Assembly: GCF_003336745.1 (NCBI RefSeq)
Contig: NZ_KZ851836.1
Span: 5,562-57,281 of the forward strand
Origin: Thermus caldifontis
GTDB lineage: Bacteria > Deinococcota > Deinococci > Deinococcales > Thermaceae
DNA: 51,720 nt
Reading direction: 5' to 3'
The notes below the pieces were generated by a model. It saw nothing but the letters and a program-made list of their open reading frames with translations. It did no database searches and was not told the origin of the DNA. Shown here in pieces: positions 34,406-41,848 of the stretch (within the stretch, counting starts at the first letter, position 1; each line of letters opens with the position of its first letter). Both the position numbers and the translations under genes were made by a program.

Positions 34406-36076
34406 GTGCGGCGCCTGGAGGAGCTTTTCCCCTTTCTGGCCTCCCTGGAGGGGAGGCCTTACCCTTTTTACAAGGATCTAAAGGGCATTTGGCGGGGGGA
34501 CGGTTTTGACCTCCGCTTCGTCCACGTGCAGGGCGATCCCTTTGCCTCCCCAAGCGTGGTGGAGGTGCGCTATCCGGCCACGTCTGCGGCGAGGCTTCGG
34601 GTCTTCGCCCACCCCCTGGGGCAGGTGGCGGTGGAGGACTTCCTGCTGCGGGCGCTCAAGGCCCGTTTCCGGAACCTGCCCCATGTTGGGGGTAGCGGCC
34701 ACTCGGGTAGGGTTTTGGTGGAGGTGGAAAGCCCCAAGGTCTTAAGGCGGGCTGGGGCCTATCTTGGCCAGGAGGCGCTTTACCTCCGCTTCCGGGTGGG
34801 TTTGCCGGCCTCAGGCCGGAGGATTCTGGGCAAGGAGGCGGCGAGGCTGTTTAGGGCCTTGGCGGACCACCTTGGGGGCTTTCTTGAGGAGCTGGACGAG
34901 GGGGCGCTCCTTGCCCACGTCCACCAGGTGGAGGATTTCGCCTACATCCAGGAGCGCTTGCCCCAAAGGGGCCTGGTGGCCTTTGTGGGGGATGGGGCCA
35001 TCCTCCCTCGGGAAAGCGGGGTGAGCCAAAGGCCCTTAAAGGGGGCGGTGCCCTTCCAAAGTCCGCCTTCCTTGCGGGTTTCCTTCCGGGTACCCCACAA
35101 GGGGGAGGTCTTGGGGATGGGCCTTCCCCAGGGCCTTACCCTCATCACCGGTGGTGGCTTCCACGGGAAGACCACCCTCCTCGAGGCCCTGGTCCACGGG
35201 GTCCATCCCCACATCCCTGGGGACGGGCGGGAGTGGGTGGTCACCGAGGCTCGGGCGCAACGGGTCCAGTCCGAGGATGGCCGGAGCGTGGTGGGCGTGG
35301 ACCTTAGGCCCTTCGTGCATGACCTGCCCTTGGGCCAGGACACCTCCTTCTTCTCCACCGAGGATGCCTCGGGGTCCACCAGCCTGGCTGCGGCCATCCT
35401 GGAGGCCTTGGAACTGGGGGCCAAGGTGCTCCTCCTGGACGAGGACACCTCCGCCACCAACCTCCTGGTGCGGGATGCCCGCATGCAGGCCCTGGTGCGG
35501 CGGGAAACCCTGACCCCGCTTTTGGACCGCATAGGGGATTTCAAGGCCCTAGGGGTGAGCCTGGTCCTGGTGGTGGGTGGGGTGGGGGATTACCTGGACC
35601 TGGCGGATACCGTCTTGCTCCTGGAGGAGTACCGCCCCCGGGAGGTTACCCAGGAGGCCAAGGCCATCGCCCACGCCCATCCCACGGCGCGCCTTTTTGG
35701 CGAGCCCCGTTATCCCCTCGCCGTGGCTTCCCGGGCCCCCTTGCCCGAAAGCTTTGATCCCCGGCGAGGCCGGAAGGCCCGGGTGAAGGGCCGGGGCCTC
35801 AGGGAGTTGGTGTACGGGGAGGGGGTGGTGGACCTCTCCGCCCTGGACCTCTTTGAAAATGCCCAGGTGCGGGCCCTAGGGGCTTGGTTGCAAAGGCTTT
35901 GGCGCCGTGCCGACGGAAAAACGCCCTTAGGGGAGTTAGTGGCGGAGGTCTTTGGAGGGGTGACGGACCTCTTTTCCCTGGAGGAAGCCCCTGAGCTGGC
36001 GGAGGTGCGGCCCCTGGAAGTGGGGGCGGCGGTGAACCGGCTCAGGAGCCTGGAGGTAAAGCGGGTGGAGGGGTAA
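34406..36076 (+). CDS. predicted ABC-class ATPase (PF09818 type)
   Basis: This protein of about 556 residues belongs to the uncharacterised ABC_ATPase family. It opens with LFPFLASLEGRPYPFYKDLK and has an N-terminal region shared by the family (PHVGGSGHSGRVLVEVESP). Walker A is ITGGGFHGKTTLLEAL, Walker B is VLLLDEDTSATNLLVRD, and SSTEDASGSTSLAAAI-type signature residues lie between them (TEDASGSTSLAAAILEAL). It has no membrane segment and is not an importer ATPase. A trypanosome homologue is known as an RNA-binding ATPase, but the bacterial function is unknown. The GTG 34406 start has GGAGG only one base away, so the exact start is uncertain. Its TAA stop forms part of the -10 of the next gene. 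Confidence 0.85.
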   Translation: MRRLEELFPFLASLEGRPYPFYKDLKGIWRGDGFDLRFVHVQGDPFASPSVVEVRYPATSAARLRVFAHPLGQVAVEDFLLRALKARFRNLPHVGGSGHSGRVLVEVESPKVLRRAGAYLGQEALYLRFRVGLPASGRRILGKEAARLFRALADHLGGFLEELDEGALLAHVHQVEDFAYIQERLPQRGLVAFVGDGAILPRESGVSQRPLKGAVPFQSPPSLRVSFRVPHKGEVLGMGLPQGLTLITGGGFHGKTTLLEALVHGVHPHIPGDGREWVVTEARAQRVQSEDGRSVVGVDLRPFVHDLPLGQDTSFFSTEDASGSTSLAAAILEALELGAKVLLLDEDTSATNLLVRDARMQALVRRETLTPLLDRIGDFKALGVSLVLVVGGVGDYLDLADTVLLLEEYRPREVTQEAKAIAHAHPTARLFGEPRYPLAVASRAPLPESFDPRRGRKARVKGRGLRELVYGEGVVDLSALDLFENAQVRALGAWLQRLWRRADGKTPLGELVAEVFGGVTDLFSLEEAPELAEVRPLEVGAAVNRLRSLEVKRVEG

Positions 36077-36079
36077 GCT
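36074..36079 (+). promoter_or_regulatory. -10 element of the aldehyde oxidoreductase gene
   Basis: TAAGCT begins with the stop codon of the ABC-class ATPase gene and ends 6 bases before the ATG at 36086. A leaderless transcript starting inside the operon is inferred. Confidence 0.55.
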
Positions 36080-36085
36080 TGGGAT

Positions 36086-37798
36086 ATGTGGCGATCCTTA
36101 TGGGTAGACCTTAAGGGGAAGCGGGCGCGCACCACGGAGGTCCTTCCCGAGGACGTGGCCTTGGGGGGCCGGTACCGCACGGGGAAGGTGCTTCTTGATA
36201 GGGAGGTCTACCGTGTGGATCCCCTTTCCCCGGAGAACCCCCTGGTCTTCGCCATCGGCCCGTTAGCGGGCACGGGGTTTTCCAACGCCAACCGCACCAG
36301 CGTGGGCACCCGAAGCCCCCTGACCCTGGGCATCAAGGAGGCCAACGGGGGCGGCACCTTCGGCTACGCCCTGGGGCAGATGAAGCTTTCCCATCTGGTC
36401 CTCGAGGGGGCAAGCCCCGACTGGGTGGTCCTCCGCATCACCCGGGAGGGGCAGGTCTTCTGTGACCCGGCGGGGGAGCTCCTCGGCCTCGGGAACTTCC
36501 AGGCGGCGGCCAAGCTCTTTGCCGCCTACGGCAGGAGGATCGCCTTCGCCCTTCTGGGGCCCGTGGGGGAGTATCTGGGCCTCCTTTCCGGCATCGCCTT
36601 TTCCGATATCGACGGTAGGCCCTCCCGCCTGGCGGCTAGGGGCGGCGTGGGGGCGGTGATGGGGGCCAAGCGGGTGAAGGCCATCGTGGTGGAGGTGCCG
36701 GGGAAGGTGGAGGTCTGGGACAAGCCCAAGGTCACGGGGGCTATCCGCCGCTATGCGGAGCTTTTGCGCCAAGACCCCTTGGTGATGAAGTTCTACAACG
36801 CCATCGGCACCATGGGGATGGCGGACTTCCAGAATGCCTTCGGAGGACTTCCCGTGCGCAACTTTCGCCAGGGGCAGCTTGCCCCTCCGGAGGAGTTCCC
36901 CATGGGGGGCCAGTACATCGCCCCCCTCAACAAGGCCCGGGGCGGGAAGCACACCCACGCCTGCATGCCTGGGTGCGTGATCCAGTGCTCCAACGTCATC
37001 GTGGACGAGAACGGGGAGGAGGTGGTTTCCCCTTTGGAGTACGAAACCATCGGCCTCATGGGAACCAACTGCGGCCTCAACGACCCGGACCAGCTGGCCC
37101 GCCTGAACCGCTTGGCCAACGACCTGGGGGTGGACACCATAGAGACCGGGGCCACCTTGGCCCTCCTCATGGAAAAGGGGGAAGCGGATTGGGGGGATTA
37201 TACCTTCATGGAGGCCAAGCTTAAGGCCCTCTACACCCCAAGCGAGGAGGCCCGTTTCCTGGCCCAAGGCACCGCCCGGGTGGGGGAGGCCTGGGGGCTA
37301 AGACGGGTTCCCGTTATCAAGCGCCAGGCCATCAGCGCCTACGATCCCAGGGTGGTGGAGGCCACGGGCATCACCATGATGGTCACCGCCCAGGGGGCTG
37401 ACCACACCGCAGGCAATGCCCCGCGCCTGGAAACCCGGGCCATGCCGGTGGCGGAGATCCTGGAGGCCAGCTACCAGGCCCAGGTGAATGCCGCCGCCAA
37501 CGACGCCTTGGGCCTTTGCGTCTTTGGAGGTAGCGTAACCAACAGGCAGGTGGAGTTCGTGGTGGAAAGCCTCAACGCCGCCTTGGGCACAAGCCTCAGC
37601 CCCAGCTTTTGGCGTGAGCTTGGGGAGGGGGTTTTGCGCCTGGAACACCGCTTCAACCACCTGGCGGGCTTCACCCACGAGCATGACCGCCTTCCCGCCT
37701 TTTTCTACGAGGAACCCTTGCCCCCCAAGGGCTACACCGCCCGTTTCCGCCCCGAGGACCTGGGGCCCCTATACGAGAAGCTTCACCAGGGGTCGTAG
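36086..37798 (+). CDS. aor: tungsten-type aldehyde:ferredoxin oxidoreductase
   Basis: This 570-residue enzyme of the AOR family oxidises aldehydes to carboxylic acids at a tungsto- or molybdopterin. The N-terminal pterin domain (PLSPENPLVFAIGPLAGTGF, TRSPLTLGIKEANGGGTFG, RLAARGGVGAVMGAKRVKAI) is intact. The 4Fe-4S cluster ligands are HACMPGCVIQCSN with the fourth Cys in DALGLCVFGG. Conserved TNCGLNDPDQL and GADHTAGN also match the family. It pairs logically with the ferredoxin-using NifJ and follows an aminotransferase that can generate aldehydes. It converges on an acyl-CoA dehydrogenase gene with a 16-base overlap. The physiological aldehyde is unknown. Confidence 0.93.
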   Translation: MWRSLWVDLKGKRARTTEVLPEDVALGGRYRTGKVLLDREVYRVDPLSPENPLVFAIGPLAGTGFSNANRTSVGTRSPLTLGIKEANGGGTFGYALGQMKLSHLVLEGASPDWVVLRITREGQVFCDPAGELLGLGNFQAAAKLFAAYGRRIAFALLGPVGEYLGLLSGIAFSDIDGRPSRLAARGGVGAVMGAKRVKAIVVEVPGKVEVWDKPKVTGAIRRYAELLRQDPLVMKFYNAIGTMGMADFQNAFGGLPVRNFRQGQLAPPEEFPMGGQYIAPLNKARGGKHTHACMPGCVIQCSNVIVDENGEEVVSPLEYETIGLMGTNCGLNDPDQLARLNRLANDLGVDTIETGATLALLMEKGEADWGDYTFMEAKLKALYTPSEEARFLAQGTARVGEAWGLRRVPVIKRQAISAYDPRVVEATGITMMVTAQGADHTAGNAPRLETRAMPVAEILEASYQAQVNAAANDALGLCVFGGSVTNRQVEFVVESLNAALGTSLSPSFWRELGEGVLRLEHRFNHLAGFTHEHDRLPAFFYEEPLPPKGYTARFRPEDLGPLYEKLHQGS

Positions 37799-39318
37799 AG
37801 CCCGGGCCTTTTGGCGCTAAGGGGGAGGGCTTCTCCTTCCAGGAAGCGCCGGGCGTAAAGGTGGGAAAGCTCAGGGAAGGGTTCTTGGGCTACCTTTGCC
37901 AAGGCGTAGACGGCTAGGGCGTCGGCCAGGGTTCGCAAGGCCTCCTTGGCGTACCAAGGGCCTTCTTCCTTTAGCCTTGCCAGCGCCCTTTCCGCATACT
38001 TTTGGGCCTGGGGATGATCCCGGAGCATTTCCAAAAGAGGTTCATGGGCCCGTTTTTTGGCCGTGGCTTCCAGCATGTCAAGGGCCTGGATGTTGGCGGG
38101 TCCCTCCCAGATGGGGGTGATGAGGGCTTCCCGGTGCCAGCGGGCTACCCCGTACTCCTCCAAGAAGCCCAAGCCTCCAAAGAGCTCCATGGCGAGGGCG
38201 GTGATGGCGTTAGCGTGTTCGGCGGTGCGCCCCTTGGCCAGGTGGGAGAGGAGGCGGGCCAGGTGGTAGTCCTGGCTGTAGGGTGGCCGCTCCTCCCAGG
38301 CCCGGTCAAAGGCCTGAATGGCCAGGAAGGCCAAGGCGGTGCCCCCCACCTGCCTTAGGCGCATCTCCAGGAGGTCGTGTTGGATGAGGTCGTGGTCCAA
38401 CAGCCTCTTTCCAAAGGCGGTGCGCCTTCTCACCCGGAAGAGGGCCTCGAGATGGGCCTTCTTGGCGATGCCCATGGCGGCGGCGGCGTTGGCCAGGCGG
38501 GCCACGGTGAGGGTTTCCAGGGTGTAGTAGATGCCCTCTTCCAGCCTCCCTATGGGGTAGGCCAGGCTTCCTTCCAGCTCCACCTCCCCCGAGGGCACTG
38601 CCCGGGTGGCCAGCTTCTCCTTAAACCGCCGCACGGTGAAGTTGAGGCGCCCCTCCACCTCACGGGGCAGGAGGAAGAGGCCAAGGCCCTTAGGGCCTTC
38701 GGGGGTTCCTTCCGGCCTGGCGGTGACGATGGCGTAGTCGGCCAGGCCGGCCCCGGAGGCGAAGTACTTGTCCCCTTGGTAAAGGCGGAAGGCTTCCCCC
38801 TCCCGTTTGGCCAGGGTGCGGTTGGCCCCGAGGTCGCTTCCGCCCTGGATCTCCGTCATCCAGGTGGCGCCGAAGGCTGGGCCGTAAAGGAGTTCCCGCT
38901 TCACCGTCTCCCATTCTGGGGCGTACTTGTGCAGGGCATAGGCCACCTGATGGGTGATGGTGAGGATGCAGTAAAGCCCGCCATCCGCCAGAAGATAGCC
39001 AAAAGCGTAGTGGAGGGGCCAACCCTTGCCCTCATAGGCGGGGCGGATCATGGGGCGAAGCTTCTCCAAAAGGGCCTTCTGCGCCGGGGAGAGGAGGGCC
39101 CGGTCGATGCGGTGGCCGTCCAAGTCGTGCATCTGGAGGCGGGGTGGGGCATCCTGGTCCACGTGGTGGGCCACCTCCAGCACCTCCTCCCCCACCAGCT
39201 TCCCGAAGGCGGAAAGTTCCCCCTCTGGAAGGCCAGGGGTCAAGGTGTCCAATATCGCTTTTAAATCCGGGTCAAGCTTATAGTGGTTCTCGCCCTGGCT
39301 GTAAAACCGCAGCTTCAT
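37783..39318 (-). CDS. acyl-CoA dehydrogenase, AidB-like
   Basis: This 511-residue enzyme belongs to the long acyl-CoA dehydrogenase subgroup related to AidB. Motifs include GATWMTEIQGGSDLGANRTL, YQGDKYFASGAGLADYAIVTA, RRTAFGKRLLDHDLIQHDLL, AMELFGGLGFLEEYG and ITPIWEGPANIQALDM, where a Glu sits at the catalytic-base position. AidB itself binds DNA and acts in the alkylation response, but most relatives are metabolic. The start is ATG 39318 behind GGAGGGATCC, with the protein beginning MKLRFYSQGENHYKLD. It is divergent from marR, and the shared region contains MarR-like repeats. It may therefore be regulated with the efflux pump, although this is inference. Confidence 0.88.
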   Translation of the reverse strand: MKLRFYSQGENHYKLDPDLKAILDTLTPGLPEGELSAFGKLVGEEVLEVAHHVDQDAPPRLQMHDLDGHRIDRALLSPAQKALLEKLRPMIRPAYEGKGWPLHYAFGYLLADGGLYCILTITHQVAYALHKYAPEWETVKRELLYGPAFGATWMTEIQGGSDLGANRTLAKREGEAFRLYQGDKYFASGAGLADYAIVTARPEGTPEGPKGLGLFLLPREVEGRLNFTVRRFKEKLATRAVPSGEVELEGSLAYPIGRLEEGIYYTLETLTVARLANAAAAMGIAKKAHLEALFRVRRRTAFGKRLLDHDLIQHDLLEMRLRQVGGTALAFLAIQAFDRAWEERPPYSQDYHLARLLSHLAKGRTAEHANAITALAMELFGGLGFLEEYGVARWHREALITPIWEGPANIQALDMLEATAKKRAHEPLLEMLRDHPQAQKYAERALARLKEEGPWYAKEALRTLADALAVYALAKVAQEPFPELSHLYARRFLEGEALPLSAKRPGLYDPW

Positions 39319-39380
39319 GGATCCCTCCGGCCCCAGGCTAACCTTGTGAGGGTAGGGCGTCAAGGTGGGATAGGGTACAT

Positions 39381-39408
39381 TCAAATAGTTTGAGATGAAA
39401 TAGTATGA
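39381..39408. promoter_or_regulatory. candidate MarR operator with marR promoter
   Basis: TCAAA-TAG-TTTGA (39381-39393) is a perfect short palindrome. AAATAGTTTGA (39383-39393) is repeated as AAATAGTATGA (39398-39408), offset 15 bp. The second repeat contains the -10 TAGTAT (39401-39406), 6 bases before the ATG at 39413. Autoregulation by the adjacent MarR protein is likely. Confidence 0.55.
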
Positions 39409-39412
39409 CCCC

Positions 39413-39814
39413 ATGGTATGGGAGGTGATGAGTCGGATCTGGCGGCTTCAGCGTGCCTTGCGGGAGGAGATGGAAGAGGGGTTGGAGGCCCTAGGGCTTT
39501 CCGGCCTCGAGGCCTGGCTTTTACGGGTGGTGGAGGGCGTGCCCTACCCCTCGGATGTGGCCCGGCACATGGGGCTTCCCCCACCCACCGTGAGCCACAT
39601 GCTCCGGCGGTTAGAGGAGAGGGGTTTTGTGGAGCGCACCTTGGACAGCAAGGACCTGCGCCGCTTCGCCTTCCGCCTGACGGAAAAGGGGAAGGTGGCC
39701 CTCGAGGAGGCAGAAAGGCTTATGGAAGCGGCCCTAAGGCGCCGCTTGGCCCGGCTTAGCCCGGAGGAGTCCGCCCAGCTCCTGGGCCTGTTGAGCCGGT
39801 TGGAGGAATCGTGA
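39413..39814 (+). CDS. MarR-family transcriptional regulator
   Basis: This 133-residue winged-helix dimer has the MarR pattern: LEAWLLRVVEGVPYPSDVAR, then the recognition region PPPTVSHMLRRLEERGFVER. The wing (DSKDLRRFAFRLTEKGKVAL) and a C-terminal dimer helix (LSPEESAQLLGLLSRLEE) follow. MarR proteins usually repress drug efflux and release DNA on binding small aromatic ligands. It overlaps the MFS pump gene by four bases (GTGA), so the two form an operon. The ATG at 39413 is placed for a leaderless mRNA. ATG 39428 is an alternative, but its GGAGG lies only two bases away. Confidence 0.92.
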   Translation: MVWEVMSRIWRLQRALREEMEEGLEALGLSGLEAWLLRVVEGVPYPSDVARHMGLPPPTVSHMLRRLEERGFVERTLDSKDLRRFAFRLTEKGKVALEEAERLMEAALRRRLARLSPEESAQLLGLLSRLEES

Positions 39815-41844
39815 ACCCCACACCACAGGAAGTCCGCTTTACCATGATCGGCGTGCTGCTGGGGGTTTTCCTGGCAGCTTTGGACCAGACCATCGTCTCC
39901 ACCGCCATGCCCCGCATCGTAAGCGAGCTTAAGGGGGCAGAGTACTACGCCTGGGTCACCACCAGTTACCTCCTCACCTCCACGGTTTCCGCCCCCATCT
40001 TTGGCCGGCTTACCGAGCTCTTTTCCCGCAAGGCCATCCTGATTTGGGCGGTACTCATTTTCCTCCTGGGTTCCGTGCTTTCCGGTCTTTCCCAGAACAT
40101 GGCCCAGCTCATCCTCTTTAGGGGCCTCCAGGGGGTGGGAGGCGGGGCCCTTTTTGCCCTGGCCCTGACCACCATTGCCGTCCTTTTCCCCCCTAGGGAG
40201 CGGGGCAAGCTGGCGGGAGCTTTTGGGGCCCTCTTTGGCCTTTCCTCGGCCGTGGGACCCTGGCTGGGCGGGTTGCTCACCGACCACCTCTCCTGGCGCT
40301 TTGTCTTTTACATCAACGTGCCCGTGGGGGCCGTGGCCCTGGGGTTCATACTGCGGTACATGCCCCGGCTGAAACCTGGCCAGCGCGAACCTTTTGATTT
40401 CCTTGGGGCCTTTCTCCTTGTGGCTTGGACCGTGCCCTTGATGCTGGCCTTTTCCTGGGGTGGGAGCACCTATCCTTGGGGGAGTCCCGTCATCCTGGGG
40501 CTCTTTGCCGGAGCCCTTTTGGGCCTAGCCCTTTGGGTATGGGCCGAGCTTTGGCTTCCTTATCCGCTTTTTGACCTGAAGGTGTTTCGGGGGCGGGTGT
40601 TTAGCCTATCGGCGGTGGCCGCCTTCTTTTATGGGCCGGCCTTCCTGGGAGCCGTGGCCTTCTTGCCCCTTTACCTCCAGGTGGTCAAGGGGGTTTCCGC
40701 CAGCCAAAGTGGGGTTACGGTGTTGCCCCTGGTCCTGGGGGTCATGGTGGGCAGCCTGGGAGCCGGGCAGCTATTGGCCCGGTTTGGGCGGTACAAAGTT
40801 CTTTTAATAAGCAGCGCCGCCTTCCTGCTCTCCCTTTTCCTCCTCCTGCACTTTGTCCTGGCGGTGGCAACCCCCCTGCTCTTGGCGGTGGCCCTTTTCT
40901 TCCTCCTGGGCCTTGGCCTGGGGCCGGCGCAGAGCGTGCTGAACGTGGTGGCCCAAAGCGACCTGCCTAAGGAACGCATGGGAAGCGGCACCAGCATGGT
41001 GCAGTTCATGCGCCAGATTGGCTCCACCATGGGGATCGCCTTTTTGGGGACCCTTCTGGCGCAAAGCCTGAGCGCCAACCTGCAAAGCGCCTTCCCTGGG
41101 GGTGGTTCCCAACCCGCCATGGTCCGGACGGGGGAGGGGATGGCCCTGGACCTAGACCGGGAGTTTGCCCGCCTGGAGGACCTTTTGCTTAAGGCGCTCC
41201 GGGGGGACGAGACCGCTTACCGTACCTTGATGCAAGACCCCTTCCTGCCCCAGGAGTTCAAGGGGAACCTGGTGCCTGGGGGTCTGCCCGCGCAGTTTGC
41301 CCGGACGGAAAGGCTTTTGGAAAGGGCCTTAAGGGGGGACGAGGTGGCGCGGCAAACCCTTTTGGGGGAAGCCTCTTTGCCCTTGCCGGTGAAGGCCCTC
41401 CTCCTGCCAGGTGGGGTTGCCCAGGGCACCCTTTCCCTGTTGGAGAGGGCATGGGCCGGGGACGCTATGGCTAAGGAGGCTCTTTTGCGCCTCCCTTGGG
41501 GCCAGGGGCTAGAGGAGGCGCTGGCTAAAGGGCCTTCTCCGGCTCTTAAGGCCCAACTCCTTCCCCGGCTTAAGGCCTTGGAGGACAGGGTGGTGGCCGA
41601 GGCGGTGGCCTCCTTGAGGGGGATGGAGGAGCAAACCCTTGCCCAGGTTCCCCTCCAGGTGGTAGCCCGCCTCGAGGCGGTCCGGGAAGGGTTAAAGGAG
41701 GCCTTGAAGGAGGGCATCGTGGAGGCCCTTCGCCGCATCTTCCTCTTCAGTGCCCTTTTTATCGGTCTTTCCCTCCTAACCCTCGTGGCCTTGCCGGATA
41801 GGGAGCTTTCGGGAGGCTTGGGGCCTCGCCCTTCGCTAGAGTGA
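39811..41844 (+). CDS. MFS multidrug efflux pump, 14-TM DHA2 type, with large insertion
   Basis: This is a 677-residue proton-coupled exporter of the EmrB/QacA family. The N-terminal motifs are LAALDQTIVSTAMPRIVSEL and RGLQGVGGGALFALALTTIA, and motif A-like FGRLTELFSRK is present. Typical members are about 500 residues. The excess is a 225-residue soluble insertion (418-643) between the last two membrane helices. It carries repeats of about 43 residues that begin LLLKALRGDETAYRTLM, LLERALRGDEVARQTLL and LLERAWAGDAMAKEALL, and it ends in a long amphipathic helix (VARLEAVREGLKEALKEGI). The last helix IFLFSALFIGLSLLTLVAL then closes the fold. It starts at GTG 39811, coupled to marR. The substrate is unknown. 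Confidence 0.9.
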   Translation: MNPTPQEVRFTMIGVLLGVFLAALDQTIVSTAMPRIVSELKGAEYYAWVTTSYLLTSTVSAPIFGRLTELFSRKAILIWAVLIFLLGSVLSGLSQNMAQLILFRGLQGVGGGALFALALTTIAVLFPPRERGKLAGAFGALFGLSSAVGPWLGGLLTDHLSWRFVFYINVPVGAVALGFILRYMPRLKPGQREPFDFLGAFLLVAWTVPLMLAFSWGGSTYPWGSPVILGLFAGALLGLALWVWAELWLPYPLFDLKVFRGRVFSLSAVAAFFYGPAFLGAVAFLPLYLQVVKGVSASQSGVTVLPLVLGVMVGSLGAGQLLARFGRYKVLLISSAAFLLSLFLLLHFVLAVATPLLLAVALFFLLGLGLGPAQSVLNVVAQSDLPKERMGSGTSMVQFMRQIGSTMGIAFLGTLLAQSLSANLQSAFPGGGSQPAMVRTGEGMALDLDREFARLEDLLLKALRGDETAYRTLMQDPFLPQEFKGNLVPGGLPAQFARTERLLERALRGDEVARQTLLGEASLPLPVKALLLPGGVAQGTLSLLERAWAGDAMAKEALLRLPWGQGLEEALAKGPSPALKAQLLPRLKALEDRVVAEAVASLRGMEEQTLAQVPLQVVARLEAVREGLKEALKEGIVEALRRIFLFSALFIGLSLLTLVALPDRELSGGLGPRPSLE

Positions 41845-41848
41845 GGGG

